Below, piece by piece: positions 8,101 through 16,691 of a DNA stretch of 17,842 bases (position 1 is its first letter; each line of letters begins with the position of its first letter). The notes below the pieces were generated by a model that ran no database searches, was not told the DNA's origin, and worked only from the letters and a program-made list of their open reading frames with translations. Source of the DNA: Candidatus Gerdarchaeota archaeon (GTDB taxonomy: Archaea > Asgardarchaeota > Heimdallarchaeia > JABLTI01). The translations under genes and the position numbers were made by a program. The DNA is taken from contig JAEOUJ010000113.1 of NCBI GenBank assembly GCA_016839405.1, forward strand, positions 1 through 17,842, given 5' to 3'.

Positions 8101-10988
8101 CAAAAGATGTGAATGACCTGGAAAAAACCTCAAGAAATAGGAATAATGTTATCTCTATATTTGGTGCAAGAAAAAATAACTTGAAAAATATCGATTTAAA
8201 AATACCAAAAAACAAACTAACGGTAATTACAGGAATATCAGGTTCAGGCAAATCTTCTCTTGCTTTAGACACTCTTTTTGCAGAAGGGCAAAGAAGATTT
8301 GTAGAATCGTTATCAACTTATGCCAGACAATTTTTAGGTAGAATGGATAATGCCGATGTTGATAAAATTACTGGACTATCACCAGCAATAGCAATAGATC
8401 AAAAATCAGCTGGTAGAACTCCCAGATCGACTGTTGGTACTGTAACAGAAATAAATGATTATCTTAGATTGTTATTTGCTACAGTTGGCATTGCATATTG
8501 TCCCATTTGTGGTAAAGATATAAGTCCATTATCGTTACAAGAAATGGTCAAAAGAACTATCGAGTTAGGTGAAGGCACAAAAATTAAAGTTATTGCTCCT
8601 CTTATTAAAAAATCAAAAGGTAATTTCAAACCATTAATTAATGAATTAATTAAAGAAGGTTATAGTCGAGTTATAATAGATGAAAAACATGAAATGAATT
8701 TGGACGAAATATCTTTCATAGGCGAGGATAAAGGAATACTAACCAAAGATAAGGAACACACAATTGAACTTGTAGTTGATAGATTAATTATCGATAAGGG
8801 GGATAAGGGACAGCTTTTCGATTCAATAGAAACCGCGCTATATAAAGGAGAAGGTGTTGTTATTATAAAAGTAAATGGTAATGCACTTTCTTTTAGTAAT
8901 AAACGACAATGTTTTGATTGTGGAGTGATTTTACCAGATAAATTTACTCCAAAGATGTTTTCATTTAATGCACATATAGGAGCTTGCGAAAAATGTGCTG
9001 GTTTAGGCGCTATAAAAACAATAGATCCAAAATTATTCATAATAGATCAAAATAAATCCATAAGACAAGGTGCAATTGGACCAATAACTGAAAACAAACA
9101 TGAAGGAAATTGGATGGTATCATTAATAAAAAGCATGGGAGAACGATTTGGTTTTACTCTTGATACTCCAATAAAAGATTTGACAAAAGAGCAATATAAC
9201 ATTCTATTGTATGGGACAGATAAAAAATTCACAATGAAAAGGGATGTTCAACGAAAAAATTACTCATATACATATGAAAGAGAGCGAGATTGGAAAGGAT
9301 TAATTCCTGTTTATGAAGGATGGTTAGCTAAAACCACATCCATGTGGTGGATCAATCAAATGGATAAATATGTAAGAGTACAACAATGTCCAGAGTGTAA
9401 AGGAACAAGATTAAAACCTGAAATATTGGCAATTCGTGTTGGTGGATTAAATATCTATGATATAACTAGATGCTCGATTACTGAAGCATATGAATTTTTC
9501 AAGAATTTATCATTTGGTGGAGCAAATCAAATAATTGCTGAGGGATTAATTGAAGAAATTTTAGATAGATTGCAATTTCTTGTTGATGTTGGATTAGATT
9601 ATTTAACTTTAGATAGAGAAGCTAGAACACTCTCAGGTGGAGAAGCACAAAGAATTCGATTAGCAACTCAAATTGGTAACAAACTAGTTGGTGTTTTATA
9701 TGTTCTTGATGAACCAAGTATTGGTCTTCATCCTAGAGATAATGACAGATTAATAAAAACTTTAACTGATTTACGAGATCTTGGAAATTCAGTTTTAGTT
9801 ATTGAACATGATGAATCAACAATTAGAGCTGCTGATGAAATAGTAGATATGGGACCTGGTGCTGGAGTAAATGGAGGAAATATAGTAGCTCAAGGCTCTT
9901 TAAATACAATAATTAAGAATGAAAATTCTATAACTGGAAGTTATTTAAGTGGAATAAAAGGAATAAAAATTCCAAAGAATAGACGGGAAGCTAATGGTTA
10001 TTTAACAATTAAAGGGGTTTCTCATAATAATTTGAGAAATATAAATGTAACTTTTCCATTAGGTGTATTGAATTGTGTTACTGGTGTGAGTGGTTCAGGT
10101 AAAAGCTCATTAGTTATTGAAACACTATATCAAGAACTATCTAGAGAATATCATCGATCTAAACAAGAAATTGGTAAATTCAAATCAATTGATGGGTTAG
10201 AGTATCTTGATAAAGTCATTATGATAAATCAAGATGCAATTGGTCGCACTCCAAGATCTAATCCTGCTACTTATACGGGATTGTTAGACCATATACGTGA
10301 ATTATATTCAAAGTTACCTGATTCTAAGATGAGAGGTTTTACTCCAGCAAGATTTTCTTATAATAATTCTCGTGGAAGATGTCCTATTTGTCGAGGGCGC
10401 GGTATTAAGGAAATCGAAATGTTATTTCTAAGCAATGTTGAGATTGTATGTGAAGAATGTGATGGTAAAAGGTACAATAGAGAAACCTTGCAAGTTAAAT
10501 ATAAAAATAAGAATATTGCTGAAGTTTTAGAAATGACCATTAAGGAGGCAATTCCTTTCTTTAAAAATCAACCAAAAATCTCAAAGATACTAAATGTAAT
10601 GGAAGATGTTGGTTTAGAATATTTACAATTAGGACAATCCGCAACAACTCTATCAGGTGGGGAAGCACAAAGAGTAAAATTAGCTTCAGAGCTTTGTCGT
10701 CCACAGACAATGAAAACCTTATACGTTCTTGATGAACCCACTGTTGGTTTATCTGCTTATGATGTTCACAAATTACTGGAAGTGCTTAATAAATTAGTGG
10801 ATACTGGTAGCACAGTAATTATTATAGAACATAATTTAGATGTAATTAAAAATGCTGACTGGATCATTGACCTAGGGCCTGAAGGTGGCGAACGAGGTGG
10901 CTTATTGGTTGCTGAGGGAACACCTGAAACGATAAGTCAAGAATCGAAATCAATTACTGGAAAATATCTAAAAACGGTTCTAAATTAA
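5145..10988 (+). CDS. uvrA: Tandem double UvrA (excinuclease ABC subunit A fused head to tail), 1947 residues
   Basis: Damage-recognition ATPase of bacterial-type nucleotide excision repair, present as two complete UvrA units in one chain: residues 1 to about 995 and about 1002-1947. A normal UvrA is about 940 residues. Each unit has two ABC ATPase modules. Walker A motifs start at G37, G679, G1030 and G1647; LSGGE signatures at L527, L868, L1496 and L1836; Walker B aspartates are D553, D1522 and D1863. The second module of unit 1 reads LLEEP with E895 in the aspartate position. Both units keep a UvrB-binding-like region (about 130-250 in unit 1) and zinc modules; in unit 1 C282/C285/C306/C309 and C778/C781/C801/C804 have the E. 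coli spacing. The start is TTG at 5145 with GAGGA 10 nt upstream, and the protein begins like other UvrA proteins. No uvrB or uvrC is in the window. Chlamydial UvrA is, as I recall, a similar double form. Confidence 0.95.
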   Translation: MTTEEIREHIIVKGAKQHNLKDINLDIPRDKLIVLTGVSGSGKSSLAFDTIFAEGQRRYVESLSAYARQFMAQMSKPDVESIEGLSPAVSISQKTTSYNPRSTVGTVTEIYDFLRVLFARIGIPYCPNCHIEIKAQTVSRIVKQVLTDYLDHDIMVLAPIVRDRKGEYQKELKGLREAGYIRARIDYEIKRLDEMSDEDMILSRYYRHTIEAIIDRITISKDEEDRLAEAIEQAINLSDGIVIITTPEASDLKRQITLKKKTVKDIDEKIKDERLFSIHLACPKCGLSFPKLEPRNFSFNSIHGACEECKGLGTTIEVDPEILVVNKELSLREGALADYDITRERFRLSNMHLKRMKAIVEGLGFTIDTPLKDITEEQWNNFFYGPKKAIRVDYEFSWQDKRGGMGKGIAKVRFQGLNPIIMNRFKRTSSNYIRNFITEFTVPINCRSCDGSGLKVESRSVFFKKKTIADISAMSVDNALDFFNNIKLTKTEKIIAQSLMNEILMRLHFLLDVGLPYLTLNRRANSLSGGESQRIRLGTQIGSSLENVLYILDEPSIGLHNRDNMKLIKTLQELRDKGNTILVSEHDIDTMLAADWLIDIGPQAGNFGGEIIGEGPPSNIANKENSITGQFLAGKQKIKMPESRRKGNGKILTVKGAAQNNLKGIDVEFPLGLFICVTGVSGSGKSSLVSEILWKTLARNLNRAKTKPGKHKEIIGEEFLDKVIEIDQSPIGYTPRSVPATYSKVLDHIRDLYSLLPMAKARGFKKGRFSFNTKQGRCSACNGLGYNRIEMQFLPDLEVECEVCLGKRFSAETLEIRYHDKNIYQVLDMTVNKALEFFENHPKITKILLTMQDVGLGYIKLGQSSTTLSGGEAQRIKISRELSKKATGKTLYLLEEPTVGLHSYDVNNLLTVLNRLVESGNTVAVVEHNLDVIKCADWIIDLGPEGGDSGGRIVCVGTPEDIAKNDKSFTGIALRKVLHKDILVKPKDVNDLEKTSRNRNNVISIFGARKNNLKNIDLKIPKNKLTVITGISGSGKSSLALDTLFAEGQRRFVESLSTYARQFLGRMDNADVDKITGLSPAIAIDQKSAGRTPRSTVGTVTEINDYLRLLFATVGIAYCPICGKDISPLSLQEMVKRTIELGEGTKIKVIAPLIKKSKGNFKPLINELIKEGYSRVIIDEKHEMNLDEISFIGEDKGILTKDKEHTIELVVDRLIIDKGDKGQLFDSIETALYKGEGVVIIKVNGNALSFSNKRQCFDCGVILPDKFTPKMFSFNAHIGACEKCAGLGAIKTIDPKLFIIDQNKSIRQGAIGPITENKHEGNWMVSLIKSMGERFGFTLDTPIKDLTKEQYNILLYGTDKKFTMKRDVQRKNYSYTYERERDWKGLIPVYEGWLAKTTSMWWINQMDKYVRVQQCPECKGTRLKPEILAIRVGGLNIYDITRCSITEAYEFFKNLSFGGANQIIAEGLIEEILDRLQFLVDVGLDYLTLDREARTLSGGEAQRIRLATQIGNKLVGVLYVLDEPSIGLHPRDNDRLIKTLTDLRDLGNSVLVIEHDESTIRAADEIVDMGPGAGVNGGNIVAQGSLNTIIKNENSITGSYLSGIKGIKIPKNRREANGYLTIKGVSHNNLRNINVTFPLGVLNCVTGVSGSGKSSLVIETLYQELSREYHRSKQEIGKFKSIDGLEYLDKVIMINQDAIGRTPRSNPATYTGLLDHIRELYSKLPDSKMRGFTPARFSYNNSRGRCPICRGRGIKEIEMLFLSNVEIVCEECDGKRYNRETLQVKYKNKNIAEVLEMTIKEAIPFFKNQPKISKILNVMEDVGLEYLQLGQSATTLSGGEAQRVKLASELCRPQTMKTLYVLDEPTVGLSAYDVHKLLEVLNKLVDTGSTVIIIEHNLDVIKNADWIIDLGPEGGERGGLLVAEGTPETISQESKSITGKYLKTVLN

Positions 10989-11025
10989 TTTTCTTAATAG
11001 TTTCTCCTTACTCCTTAGTTTGTTC

Positions 11026-11035
11026 TTTTATATAG
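11026..11035 (+). promoter_or_regulatory. TATA box of the NrdD-fragment gene
   Basis: TTTTATATAG lies 40-49 nt before the ATG at 11075. At the usual archaeal distance, transcription would start near 11055, leaving a leader of only about 20 nt. This suggests the small gene has its own promoter and is not just read through from the uvrA-type gene. Confidence 0.5.
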
Positions 11036-11074
11036 AAAAATTCTGTATTTAATTATAGATATTAACAACATTAG

Positions 11075-11332
11075 ATGTATAAAGTAGTTGATTTCCACAT
11101 GGAAGAAACTAAACGTGAAAAAAATAACGAAAAAGTTCATGAAATAATCCCAGATGATTTTAATAATATTTTTTCAGATGATCAACCAACTTGTCCAGCA
11201 TGTGGAAGTGATAATGTTTATGGAATAAGTCGTGTTGTTGGATATTTCAGCAAAATAGAAAATTGGAATAGTTCAAAAAGAGCTGAATTAAAGAGAAGAC
11301 AAAAGGGTAAATATTGGTACGATGAAGAATAA
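11075..11332 (+). CDS. Stand-alone C-terminal glycyl-radical/zinc segment of anaerobic ribonucleotide reductase (NrdD-like)
   Basis: This 85-residue protein matches only the extreme C-terminus of class III ribonucleotide reductase, NrdD. It has a CPACGS pair (C40, C43), then NVYGISRVVGYFSKIENWN and SSKRAELKRR. In NrdD the RVxGY glycine carries the radical; the equivalent here is G56. NrdD normally has a second Cys pair before this one for its zinc site; that pair is missing, and residues 1-35 are polar and acidic instead. The rest of the reductase is not in the window. It could be one part of a split NrdD, a replaceable radical-carrying subunit like GrcA/YfiD for pyruvate formate-lyase, or a zinc-ribbon relic. 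ATG 11075 is used; ATG 11099 is an alternative and no clear ribosome-binding site separates them. Its stop codon abuts the end of the convergent DinB-like gene. Confidence 0.8.
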   Translation: MYKVVDFHMEETKREKNNEKVHEIIPDDFNNIFSDDQPTCPACGSDNVYGISRVVGYFSKIENWNSSKRAELKRRQKGKYWYDEE

Positions 11333-11860
11333 TTATAATTTATTTGTGCCGTTTGTTAAATCCCATTTTGGTCTTCCATAGTATGAAAACATATTGACGT
11401 CAGCTTCAGCTTTTTTAAGATATGACCATAAAACTCCTTTATGCAATGCAATATGAGTTATTAATTTTGGTAGGAAATGTGCCCAAGATCTAAATTCTGA
11501 ATTAGGTTCATAAAATGGACGTAGATTCTTTTTTGATAATAATTCATTATTCATGCCTGTAAAATAATCGTGAAGATATTTACAATTTTCATCAAATGCC
11601 TTTAAAACATCCTCAACATTGCTTTTATTCATAATTTCCTCTAATTTACCTGCCTCTTCACCAGATGGGAGTTTTCCGGAATAAATATCAACATCAATTC
11701 TAGGAATTTGAGCTATGTGATTGATAAGTTCCAGCACTGTTCTTGTTTCGGGAACCAATTTTGAATCAAACGGAATGTCTTTTGTATATTCTATTAATAC
11801 TCTAACTTCTTTTGCTTCATCATTAAAGAAATCAATAAGTATTTCACTAAAGTTTTTCAT
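11333..11860 (-). CDS. DinB-like four-helix protein (DinB/YfiT-type putative metalloenzyme)
   Basis: A 175-residue all-helical protein. The pattern fits the DinB superfamily: a first-helix segment ending in TVLELINHIAQ with H48, and a last long helix THIALHKGVLWSYLK with H136 and H140. These three histidines are in the positions of the usual metal site. Bacterial members include mycothiol- or bacillithiol-dependent transferases and proteins of unknown role, so no reaction can be given. The start is taken as ATG 11860; a TTG seven codons upstream is possible but adds only a basic stretch. The stop codon (11333-11335) touches the stop of the convergent NrdD fragment with no base between them. 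Confidence 0.6.
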   Translation of the reverse strand: MKNFSEILIDFFNDEAKEVRVLIEYTKDIPFDSKLVPETRTVLELINHIAQIPRIDVDIYSGKLPSGEEAGKLEEIMNKSNVEDVLKAFDENCKYLHDYFTGMNNELLSKKNLRPFYEPNSEFRSWAHFLPKLITHIALHKGVLWSYLKKAEADVNMFSYYGRPKWDLTNGTNKL

Positions 11861-11986
11861 GTATTTAATTTTGATTAACAAGTTTAATTTTTTTCGATTA
11901 AATATTCAAAATTCTTTATTCATCCTACAAACCTTTTAAAATAATAAAATCATATTATGAAAATATTAAAAGAGCGCGTGTAATTT

Positions 11987-12295
11987 ATGTCCAACTGGGA
12001 TACATCAATAAGAAGATTTGCCGAATCGCAAAAAAATAATGAATATATTGAGATATGTAATTGCCATAATCCTGAAAGATTTTTAAGATTTGATGTTAAA
12101 TCTCAGAAATATTATGGAGCAGAAGGTTGTAATAAGGAGTTTCTTTGTGCAAGACTTCAAATTAATAGGCACAAAATAATCATTTTTACAAAGAATCAAA
12201 GATTAGTAAATCCTCATTTAGTTCTTAGAAAAAGGGATCAAAGAATTGTTAAATCGCCATCAGATCAAACCTTAGATCAATATTTCAAATCTTAA
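11987..12295 (+). CDS. Small protein of unknown function with four Cys and a PIP-box-like C-terminus
   Basis: I do not recognise the family of this 102-residue protein. It has a polar, helical N-terminus, then ICNCHNPERFLRF and GAEGCNKEFLCARL, placing cysteines at 24, 26, 48 and 54. These could form a small zinc site, although the spacing is not a standard ribbon. A basic strand region follows (KIIIFTKNQR). The last ten residues, DQTLDQYFKS, resemble an archaeal PCNA-interacting (PIP) box: Leu at 96 and the Tyr-Phe pair at 99-100 have the right spacing, but the usual first Gln is Asp (D93), with Gln one position later. Base composition fits its neighbours. It stands alone on the plus strand, with about 125 nt to the divergent DinB-like gene and 17 nt to the convergent fusion gene. 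Confidence 0.6.
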   Translation: MSNWDTSIRRFAESQKNNEYIEICNCHNPERFLRFDVKSQKYYGAEGCNKEFLCARLQINRHKIIIFTKNQRLVNPHLVLRKRDQRIVKSPSDQTLDQYFKS

Positions 12296-12312
12296 TTCCT
12301 TGAATCATAAAA

Positions 12313-14322
12313 TTAAGATTTAATTAATGGTAAACAAAATTCAATTGTATAATTTTCACTACAATTATTACAATGATAATTTGCTACTAATTTTTCACAT
12401 TTTAATCCTGTTTTTGTGGTTAATTCAATTACATATTTTCCTGAACAATTATTACATTTTTCAGGTATTACTAGTATAATTTTCTGTTTTTCATTTAATT
12501 CAAAATTTTTTATATAAAATTTACCTAAATCATAAAATTGTATTTCATCAAGTAATTCTTTGAAATAATCCATAGTTTGCTTTTTACGTAATAACGCTAA
12601 TGATTTGCCTGTTTTGGTTAGCATAGTTTTTGGGGCAGCTGATGCATATGTTAATTCTCTACTTAAATTTCTAATTATGCTATCACTAAGATTATTACCT
12701 CTTAATGTCATTTTTGTGAAATAATTTGCTATACCAAAGACACCTAGTTTATCCAATCGATCTGCATCATGAACAATTTGACAATTAATATCACAATTTA
12801 TATTATCATTATAAAGTCCAGAAATAGCATTTTGAATTTGTTTAATATCTTGTTTAGATAAGCTCTCTTTAATAAGTAATTTCTCAGCAATTTTTGATGA
12901 ATATGATTCTTCTGAAACATCATCTGCATGATATTTACCTAAAACAAATTTGCCTGTATCATGCAAAATAGCAGCTATAGTAGGAACAAAAGGATTAACT
13001 CCATCCTGAATTGCTATATAATAAGCAATCTTTCCTACACGAAAAGAATGATCCCAGAGGAAATCCGTTTCAAATTGGGGTGTATTTTCATTATAATCAG
13101 CTTCAGCATCGTGGATTAATTTGTGAGCTTTTGTTAAAAAATTTGGTAATTTATTTGAAACTAAAGAAGAGAAAGTAAAATCTTTATGTTGTTTCTGTTC
13201 TAACTGTAATTCATTTCTTAAATTTGTTATTTTCTTAAATAAATTATTTTTTAATTCAGAATCTGTTACTAATGATATAAAATGAGCATCAGAGTAGGCA
13301 TGCAATGCAAGGAACTTAATATTCAAATTCATCCATTTTTCTGCTTCTAATTGAAAGTACTTTATTGCTAATTCACTTAATTTGTTATATGATTTTGAAT
13401 TTAAAAAATCCTCATTCTGAATTGATGAATTTAAAAGAAATGCTAAAAGGAATCCTGCTTGATAATACATTTCACAATTGAAAAATTCCTTTGAGAGAAG
13501 TAATCCTTTTTCCATAATTTCTTCATTAATTTTTTTGAAACTATTTTCTTTGAAATAATTATGAATTTTTATATCTAAATCTATTTGAGGTTCTCTTTTA
13601 TGTTTGATATTATTTTTAAAATTGAATAAAGAAATTTCTTCTAAAGGTAATCTTTCTTTTAATTTGCTGAAATCTTGACGATTATTTATACTAATAAAGA
13701 TGTTTTTTGCTAGATTATTTTTAGATGGTTCGATTGAAATAAAAATTATTGATGTTACTAATCGAAATATATCATCTGCTCTGCTTCGTTCATTAAAAGC
13801 TAACAATGGAAGTACTGTTTGTAGTTTTTTATAATTAAAAGCAAAAATTAATGGTTCAATTTTTCCATTTTGCCAATATGGAACACTGATGGAATAATTA
13901 TCTAAATTTTCAATCAAATCTAAAAATACTCGTTTATTAATAAGAGGAACATCAACAGGAGTTACTATAACAAATTGATTACTAATAAATTTAAAAGCTG
14001 ATATTAAACCTCGAGCAGGACCAGAACAAAGAATATTTGAATCATCTATTTCTACTCTAATTAATTCTTTTACTTTACCTGGTAATTTCTTAATAGCTTC
14101 AGTGTAAAGTAATTTCTGATTTTGATTGTTTGTTATTATAATTATTTCAGAACATATTTCAGAGATATTTGTAATAACCCTTTCCAATAATGATTCATCT
14201 TTTGAAATTTGCAGTAATGCCTTATCTTGCCAAGATTTTCCTAGTTGTTGAAATCGATTACTAAAACCGCCAGATAAAATTATACCTGTAATTGCTTTAT
14301 TTGCTATATTACTATTAATCAT
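12313..14322 (-). CDS. Fusion protein: MobA-like nucleotidyltransferase + helical linker + HD phosphohydrolase + C-terminal Cys-pair domain
   Basis: A 669-residue fusion. Residues about 12-220 are a GT-A nucleotidyltransferase of MobA/MocA type: GIILSGGFSNRF (13-24) with the downstream QDKALL lysine (K34), and VTPVDVPLI (120-128) with metal-binding D123. Residues about 240-380 are helical with no recognised domain. Residues about 400-600 are an HD domain: H425 in FLWDHSFRVG, H454-D455 in ILHDTGK, and HDADRLDKLG at 518-527, the form seen in small-nucleotide phosphohydrolases. The end has two Cys pairs, CNNC at 623-626 and 651-654, like a zinc ribbon. MobA-type enzymes attach GMP or CMP to molybdopterin; whether this acts on molybdopterin or a sugar is not shown. 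One half may make and the other cleave the same nucleotide conjugate. The start is ATG 14322; a TTG three codons upstream is less likely. It lies 71 nt downstream of the GIFT-like gene. Confidence 0.82.
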   Translation of the reverse strand: MINSNIANKAITGIILSGGFSNRFQQLGKSWQDKALLQISKDESLLERVITNISEICSEIIIITNNQNQKLLYTEAIKKLPGKVKELIRVEIDDSNILCSGPARGLISAFKFISNQFVIVTPVDVPLINKRVFLDLIENLDNYSISVPYWQNGKIEPLIFAFNYKKLQTVLPLLAFNERSRADDIFRLVTSIIFISIEPSKNNLAKNIFISINNRQDFSKLKERLPLEEISLFNFKNNIKHKREPQIDLDIKIHNYFKENSFKKINEEIMEKGLLLSKEFFNCEMYYQAGFLLAFLLNSSIQNEDFLNSKSYNKLSELAIKYFQLEAEKWMNLNIKFLALHAYSDAHFISLVTDSELKNNLFKKITNLRNELQLEQKQHKDFTFSSLVSNKLPNFLTKAHKLIHDAEADYNENTPQFETDFLWDHSFRVGKIAYYIAIQDGVNPFVPTIAAILHDTGKFVLGKYHADDVSEESYSSKIAEKLLIKESLSKQDIKQIQNAISGLYNDNINCDINCQIVHDADRLDKLGVFGIANYFTKMTLRGNNLSDSIIRNLSRELTYASAAPKTMLTKTGKSLALLRKKQTMDYFKELLDEIQFYDLGKFYIKNFELNEKQKIILVIPEKCNNCSGKYVIELTTKTGLKCEKLVANYHCNNCSENYTIEFCLPLIKS

Positions 14323-14393
14323 TAAACTCAAATTAAGAAAGATATAAACACTACTAAATTTTTTTGTTTAGAAAGAAAAATGGAAAGAAGAAA

Positions 14394-15680
14394 TTAAACT
14401 TTCCTTCGCCTTTCACTGCGTGTTCGAGTTTTTGGAGGTTTCTTTTTGACTTCATCAGAAATTCTTTTCATGTCGACTTCTTTTTCTTTTTCTTCTTCAG
14501 CTTCTTTTTCTACAACATCCTCTGCGAAATATGCTTCTTCAATTTCTTTATCTATCTTTTTCTTATCATCCTCTCGGTCTCGCATTTTAATGATTGTATC
14601 GGATACTTCTGCCTTTTTAATTTCCCGACCGATGGTGAATAGTATTGATCCTAATACTATAAAGACAAAGAAAATAGCTACAAGAATAATTGCAAATAAA
14701 CCAAAATCAGGTATTTCTGACCATTGTTCTTGAATTGGAAGATCTTTTAAAAGCCAAGCAATCATATTCTTCCACAATTTAGCATTATCAAAAGATTCAA
14801 ACCATGTTATTGTATCATTTTCAATAATTTCTAAATCACTGAACATTATCGCTGAAGCACATGAAATTGCTTTGCTATTATATGGAATTATTTCTTCAGA
14901 AGCTAAAATTGTATATTTACTAGTACCGCCACCAAAAGGAACTTCACCATTTGAATTAAGTTCATAAGCGGTTCTTGATGTGTTAACTATAAAATTAACA
15001 TCGGGGTCACTACTTCTAATGATATAATTTGTATGGAAAATTAATTCTTCAATTGGATCTTCATCAGGAAGACCATTTATGATTGGATGTGTTGTATCAA
15101 TTGTTTCATTAGTAATATGTATAAAACGTTCATCACTGTAAAGGTTATTAAAATCATCAAGAAGGACAATTTCTCCAGTATTGAAACTTAATGATCCATA
15201 TGTATCTTCACCCTCTTGTATCGATATTCCCATCATATCATTAATGTATTGTAAATTGCTTGAATAATTTCTCATTTCTTCTTCAAAGAAATAAGGATTC
15301 GCTAAATAAAGTATGGATCCACCATCTTGATAAAATTCTGTTATTGCACGTTTTTCCAAATCACTAAATCTACTTCTTGTTGCATCAATATAAGGAGCTG
15401 GTAGTATGAGTAAATCTGCTCCACGCAAATTAGTTAAAGTGAAATTTTCTTTATTTATATGTATTTCAGCTTCAAATTCAGTTTCAATTAATTGTAAAGC
15501 TGATTGCAAATGAGTGTCATTAAAACGTTGTTCATGTGCAACATCAAAAATTATTACTGGATCAATTCCCTTATAACCTTGAACATTAGTGGTATCAGAT
15601 AAACTGCTAAGTGTTAAGATTAATGAAATGCTGAATAGCATGAAAATTATTGGAGCAAATTTCTGGGATTTCATTGTCAT
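14394..15680 (-). CDS. Secreted GIFT/DUF4350-like domain protein with one membrane anchor and charged cytoplasmic tail
   Basis: A 428-residue type I membrane protein. Residues 1-30 look like a signal peptide. The outer part, about 40-320, resembles the GldG/IFT52 (GIFT, DUF4350-like) fold related to class I glutamine amidotransferases: VIIFDVAHEQRF (42-53), a Rossmann-like GADLLILPAPY (87-97), and DGGSILYLANPY (119-130), closing with DNAKLWKNMIAWLL. It carries six N-x-S/T sequons, fitting an outer-face, N-glycosylated domain. A membrane helix spans about 326-350, followed by about 75 residues rich in Lys and Glu and ending in RSERRRKV. Eukaryotic OST48/Wbp1 of oligosaccharyltransferase has the same order (signal, GIFT domain, one helix), but no oligosaccharyltransferase gene is nearby, so that is only a comparison. 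The start is ATG 15680; the ATG at 15674 is equally workable. Confidence 0.65.
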   Translation of the reverse strand: MTMKSQKFAPIIFMLFSISLILTLSSLSDTTNVQGYKGIDPVIIFDVAHEQRFNDTHLQSALQLIETEFEAEIHINKENFTLTNLRGADLLILPAPYIDATRSRFSDLEKRAITEFYQDGGSILYLANPYFFEEEMRNYSSNLQYINDMMGISIQEGEDTYGSLSFNTGEIVLLDDFNNLYSDERFIHITNETIDTTHPIINGLPDEDPIEELIFHTNYIIRSSDPDVNFIVNTSRTAYELNSNGEVPFGGGTSKYTILASEEIIPYNSKAISCASAIMFSDLEIIENDTITWFESFDNAKLWKNMIAWLLKDLPIQEQWSEIPDFGLFAIILVAIFFVFIVLGSILFTIGREIKKAEVSDTIIKMRDREDDKKKIDKEIEEAYFAEDVVEKEAEEEKEKEVDMKRISDEVKKKPPKTRTRSERRRKV

Positions 15681-15787
15681 CAACTACAATTAATTCTAAA
15701 GCTTAATAATCTTAATTATCGAATTCAACCTCAATTATATGCTTTTTAACTTTTTTGAAAAATTAGATATCTATGCTATTAAATTCT

Positions 15788-15798
15788 TTTCATATAAA
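15788..15798 (+). promoter_or_regulatory. TATA-like element of the UPF0200 kinase gene
   Basis: TTTCATATAAA matches the element before the double uvrA gene. Transcription would start near 15820-15825, about 60 nt before the ATG at 15881. Confidence 0.4.
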
Positions 15799-15880
15799 GT
15801 AAATTAATAATAAAAATGGTTATTTAATAATAACAGTAAATTTAAAGGAGAATAAAAATAACGACAAAACAGTGATTTAA

Positions 15881-16453
15881 ATGGTAACCATTTTTTTAGC
15901 AGTAACTGGTACTCAAGGTTCAGGAAAAACAGTCTTCACTGATGTAGCTAAAGAGAAGTATAAAATACCAACATTTAGACTAGGTCAAATTATTGTAGAT
16001 GAATGTCAAAAAAGAGGATTAGAACTCAATAGTCGAAATATGGGGAAAATGGCTACAGTTTTACGATATGAATCAGGTGACCAATCAATTGTTCGTAGAG
16101 CACTTCCTGATATTAAGAAAATGGCGGAAATTAGTCCAGAATTGATGCTTATAGATGGTGTTAGATCTTTTACTGAATTAACATTTTTAAGAGAAGAATT
16201 AGGAGAAGTAATTTTAGTTGCAATTATTGCATCATTAAAAGTACGCAAACAAAGAGTAGAAGCTAGAAAAAGAATTGATCATGAAAATACAGGTGATTTT
16301 GAGGAAAGGGAACAACGTGAGTTGGGTTTTGGATTAGGGGATGTAATTACAAAAGCAGATTATTATATCTTAAATGAAGATATAACCAAAAATGAATTCA
16401 TAGAGCAAATAAACAAATTATTAACTAAAATCCTTAAAGAATCAAAGAAATAG
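15881..16453 (+). CDS. UPF0200-family archaeal nucleoside/nucleotide kinase-like P-loop protein
   Basis: A 190-residue P-loop kinase. The Walker A motif GTQGSGKT (10-17) follows the first strand. LIDGVRS (90-96) is the second-strand motif typical of the UPF0200 family of dephospho-CoA-kinase-like proteins. The lid-type region RVEARKRIDHENTGDFEERE (125-144), the GLGDVI segment (151-156) and the ADYYILN strand (159-165) complete the family pattern. The phosphate acceptor is not established for the family. The ATG at 15881 is the only option, because an in-frame TAA directly precedes it. An AAAGGAG at 15844-15850 is about 30 nt away, too far to act on this start. The gene ends convergent with the eL37 gene across a hairpin. 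Confidence 0.85.
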   Translation: MVTIFLAVTGTQGSGKTVFTDVAKEKYKIPTFRLGQIIVDECQKRGLELNSRNMGKMATVLRYESGDQSIVRRALPDIKKMAEISPELMLIDGVRSFTELTFLREELGEVILVAIIASLKVRKQRVEARKRIDHENTGDFEEREQRELGFGLGDVITKADYYILNEDITKNEFIEQINKLLTKILKESKK

Positions 16454-16489
16454 CTTAGTTAACCTACGCTGATAGATCAGCATAAGCTA
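16451..16489. terminator. Hairpin between the convergent kinase and eL37 genes, probable bidirectional terminator
   Basis: TAGCTTA (16451-16457, including the kinase stop codon) pairs with TAAGCTA (16483-16489), and inside it GCTGAT (16468-16473) pairs with ATCAGC (16476-16481). The hairpin fills the 48-nt gap between the two stop codons. T-rich sequence (TTTTAGTTTA) follows on the plus strand. Archaeal termination mainly uses T-runs and FttA, so the hairpin may mark RNA ends more than cause termination. Confidence 0.4.
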
Positions 16490-16501
16490 ATTTTAGTTTA
16501 T

Positions 16502-16657
16502 TTACCAACTATGTTTTTTAATTTTAGCAGTAGCGCCAAAACCACAGCTAGCGCATATTGATTTTTTCATGTTATAAGCATTCTTGCCACAGCGTCGACA
16601 CCGCATATGAGTTGGTGTTCTGTTTTTCTTACCCTTACTGGGTGTACCTTTGCCCAT
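16502..16657 (-). CDS. rpl37e: 50S ribosomal protein eL37 (L37e)
   Basis: A 51-residue zinc-binding protein of the large ribosomal subunit. It begins [20 protein letters not shown] and has the Cys pairs CRRC (20-23) and CASC (35-38), then [13 protein letters not shown], the standard archaeal eL37 sequence. The length is that of short archaeal members (about 50-60). An AGGTGAT ribosome-binding site lies 6 nt before the ATG. It follows the Sm-like gene by 34 nt on the same strand, the conserved SmAP-eL37 operon of archaea. Confidence 0.97.
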   Translation of the reverse strand: MGKGTPSKGKKNRTPTHMRCRRCGKNAYNMKKSICASCGFGATAKIKKHSW

Positions 16658-16691
16658 TTTATATCACCTAAAGCGAACTTGAATTGATTTT

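Noticed and set aside
8660..9232. Open frames on the minus strand inside the uvrA-type gene
   Set aside because: They lie antisense to conserved UvrA coding sequence and look like no known protein.
15844..15850. AAAGGAG as ribosome-binding site for the kinase or for a small upstream gene
   Set aside because: It is about 30 nt from the kinase ATG, and an in-frame stop directly precedes that ATG. No start codon with a meaningful frame lies at the right distance.
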